From Aquatica leii (taxonomy: Eukaryota > Arthropoda > Insecta > Coleoptera > Lampyridae), in NCBI GenBank assembly GCA_035610365.1, contig CM069435.1, positions 8,706,001 through 8,770,000 on the forward strand: 64,000 nt of DNA. Direction: 5' to 3'. Shown piece after piece: positions 47,719-59,608 of the stretch. The notes below the pieces were generated by a model, which saw only the letters and a list, made by a program, of their open reading frames with translations, had not been told where the DNA came from and made no database searches. Every line of letters starts with the position of its first letter. Positions within the stretch are counted from its first letter, which is position 1. Made by a program: the position numbers and the translations under genes.

Positions 47719-47912
47719 ATTCTTTGTAGGCAACGTTTCGTGCGACGCTGTGCGCACTTCATCGGGCCTCTAAAAGTTTATTTAATACACAAAAACATTG
47801 TAATTTTAAAAATAATTTTATGTTTTTGTGTATTAAATCAACTTACTAAATAAACTTTTAGAAGCCTGATGAAGTGCGCACATCGTCGCACGAAACGTTG
47901 CCTACAAAGAAT
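47719..47912. repeat. Palindrome with hammerhead-type cores on both strands
   Basis: Left arm 47,719-47,797 and right arm 47,821-47,912 are near-perfect reverse complements around a 23-base AT loop. The right arm carries about a dozen extra bases after TATTAAAT. Each arm contains a hammerhead-like core. Confidence 0.9.
47865..47900 (+). ncRNA. Hammerhead-ribozyme-like motif, plus-strand arm
   Basis: CCTGATGA (47,865-47,872) is followed by a stem (GTGCG 47,874-47,878 paired with CGCAC 47,887-47,891) and then GAAAC (47,892-47,896). The CUGAUGA / stem II / GAAA arrangement is the conserved hammerhead core. Such minimal hammerheads are established in the terminal repeats of Penelope-like elements, and one such relic lies 1 kb away. 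Stems I and III and the cleavage site are not clear from one copy. Cleavage activity is inferred, not shown. The mirrored minus-strand arm (47,735-47,767) has CCGATGA instead of CTGATGA, a change in the invariant core. Confidence 0.6.
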
Positions 47913-50900
47913 AATAATAATTTAAAGTCTAACAAAATAGTTTACACAATAAAATAAATAACAAAACTAAAATTTTTGTAGAACATATATATTTTATTTT
48001 AAACAGAATTAATTTACTCATAATTTTATTAATCTGCTACATATATTTTTTAAATTTATATCAAAAACAAAAACAAATTGTATGCAAGTTAAATAAAGAT
48101 AAATGTGTTAGTTTGCTGTCTATTTATTTGAGTTAGAAGTTTTTAATATGTACATAAATAAAAGTAAAGTTTTTTTCAGTTTTATATGTTATGAAAATCA
48201 GTTCTTACTTTAACGTTTTGACGTCAAAAAAAGAAACATTTTTAGTTTAATTCATAAAAGGTTTACAATATAGACTTTCACTTTCAGAAGTTACAAAAAT
48301 ACAAAAAAGTTTTTATGTATGCACTTAACTTTAAAAGCTCGTATTTTCAGTGTAAATTAATTCGCAGAATTTAATATGTTTGATGGATATTGTAGTATTT
48401 CATTTGCATGTGATTGAACGAAGATAATATTTTAAAATAGTTTACTAGACTTTACCTGATTTGATGTTTGCATTAACAAGATTGCATTATAACTGCACTC
48501 AGTCTTAACCAGATAATTACAAATTTAGTAATTACAAAAGTTACTAAACTGTCGTAAAATTATTTAATTGTTAACGATTGTTGATAAGCAAAAGTAGTAA
48601 AAATAAATTTTAAATAACGAACGAATTTTGATAAATACTTTTTCAAAAATATACAATTAAAGTCACGTTGTATAGTAGACTATTGGTAATTTTATTTTAA
48701 AATTTTACATTTGTTACTACTATAGGATTTACTATTTACTTTTATATTTTTAAACGTTTTCTACGTATTTACCTTAACTATTAGTAATGCTAAAAATATA
48801 CTCACAGTTTCAGTTGCTTATATTAGCGAGTTTATTATTGCGTAATTTCATTCTGTTACTGATATTGCCAGATCACTCAATGTATTTTTGCAATTTGTTT
48901 TTGATACTTTTTTTTATCTGTAAACTAAACAAGGATTTTTATGTTTTTACTCTGCTAATTCTAAATTTTGTTAAAATATATTTTTAGAATTATTTTATCA
49001 AAAATATGTGTTTAATTTAGCAAATGTCAAATGTAATTTTGTTTTAGTCTAACAAGAAATCGTTTTTAATTTTATACGTAAGTTTGGAAATTGGCCAAAT
49101 TGTAAATATTTACTCTAACTGTTTTTACTAGTTTTGTAATTAATTTACGTAATGATTGTCTTTAGATCTTTTAGAGCAATCCGTCTGGTATAACATATTT
49201 TCATTGTTAATTTTTTAAGTGTATTTTACTTTTGTAAGTTGTAGCGATTTCTATATTTTTTTGTTTACATATATTTAATTTAATTAAAAATGTATTTAAT
49301 TCTTATTAAAGTTTATTTTAATATTTTTGAATTTATTTTTGTCTCTGCAAAACATCAGTCTTATAATTCTGATCTCTAAAAGTTGACGGAGATTTGAAGT
49401 TTTTTTGCTGTGTAAATTATATTAAGTCTTCAGCGTTATTATTTGTGTTAAACCTTGAGCTAATTTTATTGTATTTACGATCATTATTATTATTTTATTT
49501 TTAGTCGAGTATATTTATTCAGCCTTCAGCTGATATCGAATGTGTGTAATAGTGCATACGTTCATGACTTGAACCGATTGTATAATTTTAGTAATTGTTT
49601 GTACTAAAGGCCGGGAGTGGGTATTTTAAATTGGCGAATGTAAGTTTGCACTCTTCAAATGTTTTGGGAGAATATGACCGAAGACTAAAGTCCAGAATCA
49701 AGTCTTACTTTACTTTTATAACACTTTAAACGATCACGTTTCGTTAACGAGAATTTTATTGCATGGAATTATTGCGACGGTATGTATTTCTTAATTTTTG
49801 ATCGATTTTGCCTATAATTTATTGAATCGTGTCTATTGAAAAATATACAGCCAATTCGTTACGTCCCAGTAAACGCATAAATAGTGCAGGCATAAAACAT
49901 CTCAAGATAATTTTTCCATATTATGAATTGAAGTATATTTTTATTTATGTTTGGATCACGTTCGCATGGTTCGTGTAATATATTGTGTTATCACCATACG
50001 TACGTTCGTTAAAATCTAAAACTACTGTGTTCACTGGAGTCCTATCGTTTTTAAGTTGTATGCTTTTCTCCTTTGCTTAATTTTTTTGACAGTCGGTTCA
50101 TATGTACCCTTGGTGTCTTAACATTCTTAACTACCCCCAATCACCGACATCTGAACTAGTCGTGGTGTCGTAGTTGGTAACAAAGTCAGACAAATCATCA
50201 GATTGTTTAATCTGCTTTCTGAAATTAAACGTCAGCTTGACTAAATCTACACCTTGTAGAACTTTACTTAAAACTAGGCATCGACTAAAAAGCTTTTACG
50301 AAAATTTCAGCAAATTAAAAAAAAGTTAAAATTAAGGGAGTTTAAAAATTATCTAGACAGTCTAAGACAGAAAAAATAGGAAAAAAATCGTGTCATTAAA
50401 ACTGTCTCAATAAACTCGTGAACACATTTCAAAAAACGTAACTCTTCAGAAATTTCAATCCGATCTAAAGCTTCCAAACATAGATCTGATATTAAGGATT
50501 AATTTTAATAAAAATACACCCTTAGATCTATTGCTTTACTATAGTATTTAAAAAAAAATCAATCACACGCTGCAAAAAAGCACGTGTTAAAATTGCCTTG
50601 CTGAAAATAAAAACCTAACAATTTTGAATAATATTGTTAATTGTTTGTTAATATTATACGCTTTTTACTACATCATTGTCTTTTAAATAACATAATACGA
50701 TCAGAATATTGTTTTTATCACCAACCTTTGCAAGACTTAAAATTACTTTTTTTCCCAACTAACTATATCAAAATTGATGATTACATTTTTTATGTGTCAC
50801 TTTGTAGTATTTTTCAATATAGTAAATCTTTTGCTGGTATTATTGTATATGGTCCAAAAACATTTGTGAAAACATGATATTTTAATGCCTAAACAGGTTT

Positions 50901-51589
50901 TTTACACAAATAGTGAAATAAAATGTTGTGATTTTTCAAATAGCTACTTGTACGATTTTTAACATTAATAATCAATAACATTGTATATTTCGTATATTTC
51001 ATACGAATTATAGTTGGCAACTTCGCAATTTCATTTTCTGTTGGATGACCTACTGACCTACTTCTTTATAATATTAATCCCAAACAAAAATTTTTAAAAA
51101 TTGTGATTTATTAATAGTCATCACGCCGATTTCTATAAATAATTAAATAAGAAAATAACTAATGTTTGTCGGATTTTCAAAGAGAATTTGTCTTGCATTT
51201 AAACCTGATTTTTTAAAACGTAAATGAGAAGACCGTTGTAAGTTGATTTTAAGCCCACGTAATTCAATTTTGTGTGTCGTACTGTTGATGACCGCCAAAA
51301 GGCAAAACGGGCGTCCAGTAGTTCACTTTGGTGATATTTACACAATTCTTTACCCCCAATGTCTTTTACGTTGTAATTTTATTCCGTGGTTTTATTCAAT
51401 TTTAAATTACGTGAGTGTAAAATCAACTTACAGCGTTCTCTGTCTTTATAACTATTCACAGTAATCTTTTATACGTAGTAACTTATACTATGAGATGGTT
51501 CTGCCACCAAACTTTGCTAATGGTAAAAAGTGAGCTCCGCACTCGGCTGAAGTGCGATCAATTACCGATAACTTAATTCACAACAACGA
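47913..51589. other. AT-rich DNA, no gene recognised
   Basis: Only short motif-free open frames occur (for example 48,787-48,987 and 50,641-50,877). I saw no repeats shared with the rest of the window. Confidence 0.5.
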
Positions 51590-51850
51590 CAGCAACTATA
51601 GCTCAGTACTTTGGAGCGGGAGGTTGCACAAGTAACTAATAGAATCTAATCGATCTTCAATGTATTAATTATAATTTGTTACGGAAACAAACACACTCCA
51701 GATTTCCGTTTTCACCTGACAACACCTAAGGGTGAACAAATCTAACATCAATGAGTACATTTATTTTAACAAAAACGTATAGAAAGAAGAAATATAAATC
51801 TACCAACTATTTATAAACAATATCACAATAATATCAATTTCAGACATCTT
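51590..51850 (+). repeat. Dispersed repeat R1, copy B
   Basis: Shares GCTCAGTACTTTGGAG, TTAATTATAATTTG, TTTTCACCTGACAACACCTAA and the TACATTTATTTTAACAA/AGAAAGAAG tail with copy A. Upstream similarity to the part of copy C beyond element II (TTATCGGTAATTGAT, reverse strand) extends it to about 51.54 kb. Confidence 0.6.
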
Positions 51851-52204
51851 AATCTATCGAGATATGAAGCACCCAGTACAAAGGTAATTACGGTAATACC
51901 GTTACATTGAATTAATTAAATTAAATTAAACAATTTACAATAAAATTTTTACATACAGAAAAGGTCTCGACATGGTTCTGAACATGTAGTTAGCGCTAAC
52001 GCCCACAAAACATTCTCTAAAATCTAGAAAATAATATAATAAGTTTACCACCGTAGTATCACAACTAAGCTGCATAATTTACATTTAAATATTACAACAC
52101 AATGTGCGCTAAACTTCCAATTTCATATGCTATTCAAATTAAATCTGTAGGATATTTATACGTTGTATTTTGTATCAATTCTGGTTCAATGTTATTTTGT
52201 GGAT
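51851..52204. other. AT-rich spacer
   Basis: Nothing recognised; TTAGCGCTAA near 51,995 is a short palindrome of unknown meaning. Confidence 0.4.
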
Positions 52205-53300
52205 ATTTGTGCTCAACTACCTAAGATGGTCTGTGTCGTTTTGAATTGGTCTAATTCAAAGATTTAATAGTACATCCACTGTGATGGACAGGAAATTATA
52301 AATTAATTACGTGTTTAACATAATTTATTCGGCACAGGGTAAGATATTTGCACCCGGTTTGTTAGGATTCTTTTGTAATTTCTTTCTTAATTTGATAGCC
52401 GTTCCGCCACGCTTTGGCCACATGTTCGATTTAATAAAAAACCAATGAAGAATTAATATTGATAAATACCTTCACTGAACGCTTAGGATTCTGGAAGGCA
52501 TATTATCCACAACGAAAACGAAGTCTTGACCAGCATTTGCCTTTGAGATGTTATTTGTTATACTCCAGTCGATTGCGATACCCACCTTTTCATAATTGCG
52601 AAATAACAGCATTCGATACAACGGGTTTTAATATCTAATTTCCTTTATTGTTAACGACTTTGTAGCTTCCTATCTTCGTGAGTTATTGTGTTGACACGAT
52701 TTGCTATTCATATCTATTCCAGCCTCACTCACCGGGAAAAACGTTTTCTTCGATCAAGTAGGTACTGGATTGTGGGTAAGTTTATTTAATTATTTTGTCG
52801 CTGTCAGAAAAGTCACTCACGGAACTTTTGTTTATGTTAATTTCTGTAATTACGATCATTGTTGCAATAAATTTAAGATAGTTTCATTAATTATTTTGTG
52901 TGTATCCCATGCTGTGTACAAACGATATTTATTACGAAATTTTCTTTGCTATTCATTTCGATTCAACTTATGTATTGTGTGTTGCCGATACTTCTGGCAT
53001 GTATGGATTGAGAATTGGATATACTCTTGTTGATATTCTATGTTACTAAATTAAAGTTTTTATACTTGTTTAATCTTTCTTTTATGGTAACATAGCTTTC
53101 TCTTTTATTGTGGTTACCCGAACATCAGAGTAACAAGGATTACGAACCTAAAAATTCGTTACAAGCTTGGACCGTCTGTCTTGATCGAGACAGAAGTGTT
53201 AATTATAAAAGATCTGGCGCCCTTAATTATTATTCACTTGAACCTCTCCTATCTCCGACTGTGTGAGTTGGCCGTGCAAGGTTCGTAAGAGCTATAAGCT
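52205..53300 (+). mobile_element. LTR-like repeat with unusual primer site, copy 2
   Basis: Sister of 36,690-37,978, same orientation. It has one 98-bp unit instead of three, and the same TGGCGCCCTTA at 53,215-53,225 followed by the conserved CCTATCTCCGACTGTGTGAG leader. Both copies end within AAGCTT (about 53,302). No coding region follows in either, so the pair may be a short non-autonomous LTR element or 3'-truncated copies. Confidence 0.65.
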
Positions 53301-53829
53301 TGTAACAACCTCTTATAGTTGACGGTTGCTATCGCTATTTCTTTTGGTCTGGATTTTTTTTGTAAACGTATCAGCGAACATAGCACTCCTATAAATTTAT
53401 TATCTTGATGGTATTTACCCAGAGTGGGTCTCTTTAGCAAAGGAAGCTAGAGCGTGGTATAGTACACAAAAATGAAAAACTCGTAACATATTGCCTAAAA
53501 CATTTTTTGTTGTTTATTCTATATTACTTTAAAACATTTATAATTAATTTATTATAATATGCCGGTGTTAAAATAATAAAATAAATTTTTATTACATATC
53601 AAAATAATCTACGAAACAAAACTAAAAATAAACGTTGTTGCAACTAGTGGAAGTACTATTATGACACAACAAAAAAACAAAATATAAAGTTAAACAATCA
53701 TCTTTAATTTAAATATCTAAATCAAACTTTTAACAGTGGATTATGATGTTATGTTAAAAAACCTTAGTACGGTCTCTCGTGCTGTATGAATTTTGCTCAG
53801 TCGTAAATGTCATCTACGAGTTGAACGTT
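53301..53829. other. AT-rich spacer
   Basis: No coding motif or shared repeat was identified between the LTR-like repeat and R2 copy 2. Confidence 0.45.
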
Positions 53830-54345
53830 ACTTGTTATCATACTTCTAATGTTAAGGAAACAGCACGTGTGCTAACGCTATGTCCAGTGATTTCTACGTT
53901 TTAAGTATCGTGAAACATCCTTGCTATTAGTGGGAAAATCAATTGCGATTTTGATGTGTTATTTGTGAGATTCGCTGTGGTAAGAATGCACTTTTATTTT
54001 ACGGCGCAATTAAAATTTTCTTTCTATTATTATAGTAAGTTTGGCCAGCCACACGTGTTTGTTACTTCAAAAAATTTCAATGACTGATAAACAATGCATA
54101 CACGGAATATAAGAACTATTATTTACATGTAACCTTTGTCAACCACTAACCTACGTTAGATGGGTAATTGAAACCAACCAACTTAAGCGACTTTGAGAAG
54201 TTTAACGCACTATGGTTTTAATCATCGTATGAAACTTTTAGCATCTTATTGGTTTTAATATGATTGTATTAGCTTAGGTTTTAAAAATTTCAAAGAAATG
54301 TTTTAGATATGCTATTAGCTAATCGTATATTAGGAACGCTAAGTA
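53830..54345 (+). repeat. Dispersed repeat R2, copy 2: empty site for element I
   Basis: This uninterrupted copy joins sequences that lie on the two sides of element I at 5,317 and 10,502, with one GCTAACGC (53,871-53,878). It is in inverted orientation relative to copy 1. Left-flank similarity runs for over 400 bases with scattered substitutions; right-flank similarity is about 40 bases. Confidence 0.8.
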
Positions 54346-54599
54346 AATTTCTTATATTTAATTATGTAACATTTAATGTAAATATAGAGCGTTTGTGTTT
54401 AATGGAACTCCCCCAAAAAAACAAGTTTTCAGGAAGAAACGGTGTGGTAGAAAACCTAAACATGTACGGATCATTTTTAAGTTAATTATATTTTTGTGAA
54501 TATTTTCTTACAACGTTAAAATTTTACTTAAGTGGTTGTAAATGTATTGATTTTATTCACGCCCTGTAAAATTATACGAAATAAGAACGCTACATCTAA

Positions 54600-54610
54600 T
54601 GGCGCCCAAC
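54600..54610 (+). other. Primer-binding-site-like sequence
   Basis: TGGCGCCCAAC stands 1.3 kb upstream of Gypsy reverse-transcriptase and integrase remains on the same strand. It probably marks the LTR/leader junction of that relic; the LTR itself cannot be delimited. Confidence 0.6.
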
Positions 54611-55209
54611 AAATTGTGCAAATGGTAGCAGAAACCCATAAAATAATTTGGAAAGCATCGACGGTGCAGTAAACGTAAGAAAACTTTTAGATGAAACTTA
54701 TCGTAAGTACAATTTCATTTTATTTGAATTTGCCGTTTCGTGGGAAATTCCACGCATAATTTATCGCTTTACGCAGTGCTTTCGTATTTGCGCGATTTAT
54801 TCGTACAACCATACAACCGCGTGTTGCTTAATCTGTTTATTGACAGTTATTATAAACACAATATAAACATTTAACAACTTTTTATAATTTTGTGCAGTGA
54901 TTAAACGTAACCTAATTGCTTTTTCAATTTGGCGTATATGAATTTAAAAGACAGCTGACTTATTTGATTGAATAATTAATTATTGCGCTAATTCATTTTC
55001 GTAATCGTCTATACAGCGTGTGCTTATCATTCTCTGCAATCGTATCTACTTGTATGCATCTAAAATTATCAAATTGTAATTCAAACGCTACAACTAATTT
55101 AATCTACCTAGTATATTACGAACATTGTTTATACCGCATAACTTACGGAACCGTACCCTCTACCCGCCTGACAAAAATCCGACTCTATAAAATTGAATAT
55201 GGTATGGAA
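54611..55209 (+). other. Unassigned stretch between primer site and GIY-YIG fragment
   Basis: A 72-codon frame (54,648-54,866) starts MESIDGAVNVRKLLDETYRK. It may be decayed leader or gag but shows no definite motif. Confidence 0.35.
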
Positions 55210-55560
55210 AGTTCAAATCAAGTTATGGAACGTCCTATCACGTCCACGTTCCTGTGGATCAAGTTATATATGACAGACTGGGCGTTCTATTGAAGTTAGA
55301 GTAAAAGAACATATGGTTGACTGCAAACACCGCAGAGTTACAAAATAAGCAGTGGCAAAACACGTGTAAACCAAAGACACACGCTAAACTTTGACCAAAC
55401 TAAAGTGTTGGTTAGAACTCCTTTCTACATTCCCAGACTAATCCGCAAAGCTGTGGAAATAGAAAAACATCCATATAATATGAACCGAGAAGACAGTATT
55501 ACACCCTCTAAGACAAAGATCAACTTTCTTGGAAAGGACACAAACACTTACTCCGAGTAA
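55210..55560 (+). pseudogene. GIY-YIG endonuclease fragment
   Basis: The plus strand reads SCGSSYI*QTGRSIEVRVKE (55,247-55,310), then CKHRRVTK*AVAKHV. After a frame change RLIRKAVEIEKHPYNMNRED follows (55,440-55,500), the usual tail of retroelement GIY-YIG domains. No reverse transcriptase of the same element is found upstream. It sits between a Gypsy primer site and Gypsy RT/integrase remains, so it is an insertion or rearrangement product. It differs from the minus-strand GIY-YIG at 45.4 kb. Confidence 0.75.
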
Positions 55561-55924
55561 TAACGGCCAGTCAAGCTGAAACGGAAAGATAAGGTCCGTT
55601 AATTACGCTAATCGCTATTGATATAATTATAGTCAATTACACTTTGTTTCTACAGTGACATTTACCACTCTAAAGATGCAAGCTGCAATCTTGCAAAACG
55701 TCAGTTTGTTTGGGTTCACAAACGACAATACGGCAAGGCCAAGTTCTACTTCTTGTTTTGGCTCTCAAGAAGAGACTAAGACCAAGCCTATAAAATCTGG
55801 AAGACTTATTTTGTTTAAATTATGTGTAAATTGTTTAAAGTGTACGCGAGTGATTCGGTTCGTTATCTTAGACATTTGATAACGCGTGGTGGAATACAAG
55901 ACGATCCCAAAAAACGCACGCAAT

Positions 55925-56670
55925 GATTGATATGCCACAACCTACTAACGTCAAGCGTGTCATCTCGTTTCTACAAACGTGTAGCTGGTTTCGGTCACTA
56001 TAGAATAAAGAAAACATTGCGACGTATTTTTAATAGTTTCTACTGGCCTACTATGCATCTAGATGTCAATAATCATGTCAAGAAATGTATAGCTTGCCAG
56101 CGTCATAAACCCACTAACTTAAAACTTGCTGAGTTGCTACAAACTCCTATTTCCAATCAACAGTTTGAGATGCTTGCAATTGATTTGTTTGGACCACTCT
56201 CCGAAGCCTCCACTGGCGAAAAATGGGTGTTTGCAATTTAAGATACTAAATACATAAAGCTGTTTGCATTAATTAGCGCCACTGCAAAGACTTGTGCAAA
56301 ATGTTTTTCACCGTACCGAACAACAGGTCAATTAATAAGTGACAACGGGCCTCAATTCGTTGGTAAATTGATGCAAATAATAGCTTATTGCTTGGGGTTT
56401 GAGCAAAATCTGATTCTTGTCTACAAACACATAAATTAATTTAAAAACACAACTAGGAATCATATGCGGTCAAGATCATACCCGATGGAAAGAAACTTTG
56501 CCTATAAAATTTTCAATAAATATATCTATAAACGTTAGCACAAGGTCTTCACCGGCATTTCTATCTTTTGGAAGAGAACTGCGAACCCCATACGGAAGCG
56601 CATCTCGATCTATGTGCTATTATTCAAAATAAAAATTTTGTACCTGACATCACTTAATCAATTTTTTTGT
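55925..56670 (+). pseudogene. Gypsy RT tail fused to integrase
   Basis: MIDMPQPTNVKRVISFLQTC (55,928-55,987), the end of Gypsy RT, runs after a shift of frame straight into GHYRIKKTLRRIFNSFYWPT. RNase H has thus been deleted. The integrase zinc-binding domain (H.., CIACQRH) and catalytic core follow: AIDLFGPLSEASTGEKW with the first Asp, and QLISDNGPQFVGKLMQI with the second. The segment holding the catalytic Glu (family form NPVERKNRDL) is missing after LVYKH. FLSFGRELRTPY-type sequence is seen in frames near 56.55 kb and NKNFVPDIT near the end. A 104-codon open segment (55,927-56,241) holds most of the N-terminal half. Confidence 0.88.
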
Positions 56671-56784
56671 ATTTATGTAAGAAGTTTTAAACGGTGCCCT
56701 TTATTTCATTATTGTGTAATCACTATAATTTTGTAAGGATTTAATTTTTTTTGTGTTTTGTGCAAAGTGCTGCCTATGTTAAGG

Positions 56785-57038
56785 GTCTGTTAATACTAGT
56801 TTTACTGTGAAATTCTATGCAAACCATTAATGATTATATATTATTTATTCTACTTGCTCTTTTATTCTTTTTTATGTTGTCGTTTAAATGATTATACTCG
56901 TTGTTAGACTTGCGTTAGTTGATTTATCTACATTAAGCGTTGTCAGGTAAAAGAAGAATTTGTAGCTTATACTTCCTCCCGTTTTGGCGCTCTATTTATT
57001 CAAATTATAACCGACACATTCAAGATCAGGCTAAACAC
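56785..57038 (-). repeat. Dispersed repeat R1, copy C, first part
   Basis: This matches copy A in reverse orientation up to CTAAACAC, where element II interrupts it. The rest of the repeat resumes at 60,059 with TACTAACTCTGCAAAGTT. Confidence 0.7.
57031..57038. repeat. 8-bp target-site duplication of element II, left copy
   Basis: CTAAACAC occurs here and at 60,051-60,058. The identity extends two further bases (TA), which I assign to the element end because both termini then begin with TAGG. Confidence 0.8.
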
Positions 57039-57339
57039 TAGGGTGGAGCAAAAAATTTTTTTCTTAAATTGCCTACGCATTATATGCCAAAAGGTGCCAG
57101 TTTCATTAAAGATTACGTCAACATTTTACTTTTTGTAATCACCGACCATCTTCAGCATCCGCTTGATACCTAAAAAAATCAGGTGACTTAATTTTTTGTA
57201 TCACTATTTAAAAATTACATTGTCTATCTGAAAGTTTATTTTACTTGGCATTATCAAAATTTAAGGCCTCCTACAGAATTTAAATCCTCAAAAATGATAT
57301 TATGAAGTGTTATTTATTTACATATTCGCGCCAATCTCA

Positions 57340-59235
57340 TGCCTGAAATTAATTCTAAAGAGGCAACATTTTTTGATATTTCTCAGATTCTTATACAAAA
57401 AATACAAGAACAATGAGAACGGGCTTCAATTCCAACCCTCAGTAAGCCAAGAATAGTAAAAATTTTAAAAGACTACCATAAAAATATATGAACATCAAAA
57501 AATCATCCCACAAAAAAGACTTCTTTCACTTGAAATTAGATGGCTTTGTAAAGCAAGCAAAAACAACTCTGTTTGATATATCTCACTGCAAATGCAAGAA
57601 TTTTTCAAAATGTAGTTGCAGTAAGGATAAGAAAATCCCAAAATTAGAACAAGCCTTTATTATATATCAGAGGACTTTTCGACAAATGGCCATAGGAAAA
57701 GTAGATATTAAAACAACACAACAAATGTTGAAAAAAAACTTAATCGAAAGTTAGCTTCAGAAACAGCTCGTACAAATTTGCAAATAGCTGCTGCTGCAAG
57801 TAATTCATAAAAAGTTGTTGTTGATAACGAACAAGAAGACGAAGAAATTGCTCCAGCACAAAATACAGATTTGTTTGATAGAGACTTTATCTGCAATATA
57901 CAAGATGAACCGTCTACTTCTTCAGGGGTGATGTCAACACAAATGAGAAAATCTCTAACAACAGTAGCTTTAGAGTGTGATAGGACTTCTGTTTCTGATC
58001 GTACAGCAGCAAGAATTGCCTCTGCTGTGTTAATGGATTTTGGCATCATATCAGAAAGTGCAAAAAGTAACGTAATTTTCTAGATATATGGGCCACGTCA
58101 ATCCACAATCTGGACATTCAAGAAGTCGCGCAAAAAGTATGTTAAATTACTTGAAATCATATGCAGACTTATCCTAACTCGTAGCGTTGGGATGCGACAG
58201 AACCGTTACGAATACTGGTACAAAGGGGGGAATTTTAAGACTCATTGAAATAGATTTAAACCGAAACTTACATTGGTTTATATGCCAGCTACATGGCAAT
58301 GTACTTCCTCTTCGGCAATTGTTTTATAGCATAGACGGTACAACAACTGGACCAAAAAATTTTTCTGGTCCAATTGGAACTCTACTTGTGACTTGTGAGA
58401 CATTACCAGTAGTGACATTCGATAAAATTGACTCTAAACTACTATTGATGTACGTAAAAGACCTTAGTTCTGATCAGAAATGGAGATCAGTCAAGCTGTC
58501 ATAAGTGGAAAAGTGTCTGACGATCTGGAAAAAAGAAATCCAGGAAAGTTGGCTCACGCACGTTGGGTTACTTTTGCCAACAGAATATTACGACTATATA
58601 TTGCCACCAATCAGCCGAACAAAAATTTGAAAAAACTGGCGAACTATGTGGTAAAAGTGTATGCACCTATTTAGTTCCGCATAAAAAAATATAATTTATG
58701 TACAGATGGTGCAAATAACCTGTTTCATCTCATAAAACGTTCCCGATATTTAAATGAGAATGACAGAAAAAATGTCGATGCGGCGATTCAAAGAAACGCT
58801 TACTTCGCGCATCCTGAAAATGTACTTCTTTGTATGGTTGCTGATCCACGACACCATATTAGGGAGCTTGCATTACGCCGCATTTTAAAAGTGAGAAGAG
58901 CTAAAAAAAACGACATGGCAGCTGTAAGGGTCAAATTACCGTCGCTGAATTTTGAAGCCGAAGACTACATTTTAATGGTAGACTGGCAAAATTGTGACAT
59001 AACCGATCCACCAGCACTAGCTAAATATTCTGATAAAGAGCTCAAACCTTTTATACAAACTTGAGAATCACCAGAGGTTCCAAAATTTTCTTGTCACACA
59101 CAGCCGGTCGAAGGACATATTAAGCTTGTTACGGAGGCATCCTCATCAGTGTGCGGCCACATAAGAAGAGCTGGTTTTGTTCGCTCCAAACTTCATTCTC
59201 TGAATTTAAGGCCCAAATTTGAAACAAAGAAAGAT
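57340..59235 (+). pseudogene. Element II transposase-like gene, about 600 codons
   Basis: The N-terminus reads MPEINSKEATFFDISQILI and ASIPTLSKPRIVKIL. A cysteine-rich segment CKCKNFSKCSCSKDKK follows (57,590-57,650), then YQRTFRQMAIGKVDIKTTQQ. The core contains LGCDRTVTNTGTKGGILRLI and LHWFICQLHGNVLPLRQLFY, with the Asp-containing motifs SIDGTTTGPKNFSGPIGTLL and SSDQKW. HARWVTFANRILRLYIATNQ, IRELALRRILKVRRAKK, LPSLNFEAEDYILMVDW and CHTQPVEGHIKLVTEASSSV then GHIRRAGFVRSKL end it. I recognise this order from repeated uncharacterised proteins of aphids and other insects. The D motifs suggest a DDE-type enzyme; that is inference. About five stops or shifts break it, but segments of 60-105 codons remain open. 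Confidence 0.8.
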
Positions 59236-59240
59236 TATAA

Positions 59241-59536
59241 TCTTTATATATATATTTCTTGTGTGCGTGTGTATGTCACTGAACTCCTTCTAAACGACTG
59301 GACCGATTATGATGAAATTTTTTGTGTGTGTTCAAGTGGATTTGAGGATGGTTTAGATTCAAAATAAACCCGACAGATGGCGCTGCAGTCGTTATATAGG
59401 TTATTTATCTGCAAGTAAACTGCTGAATCGACTTGAATGAATTTTTGCGGATGCATTTATTCATTCATTTCTTACTTTGTTTAATATCCTAATCTCTTGG
59501 TATATCATGCAGGGCACCGTCTGTCGGGTCCGCTAG
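59241..59536 (+). mobile_element. Non-autonomous Helitron, 296 bp
   Basis: Starts with TC (TCTTTATATATATA) after an A and ends GTCGGGTCCGCTAG before a T. TC...CTRR termini between A and T are the Helitron rule. The internal text CTAAACGACTGGACCGATTATGATGAAATTTT (only in outline) is the familiar arthropod Helitron phrase. ACCCGACAGATGG (59,368-59,380) and CCGTCTGTCGGGT (59,517-59,529) are inverted with one mismatch. It is nested inside element II, just past its gene. Confidence 0.85.
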
Positions 59537-59608
59537 TGCAATGTAAAATTAAGCAAGGTTTTTAACAAATAAACTTATTTACTTTAAAATTTCTTTTATT
59601 GCCACATC

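Noticed and set aside
57708-58049. 113-codon minus-strand frame
   Set aside because: Antisense to the element II gene, whose flanking segments continue on the plus strand.
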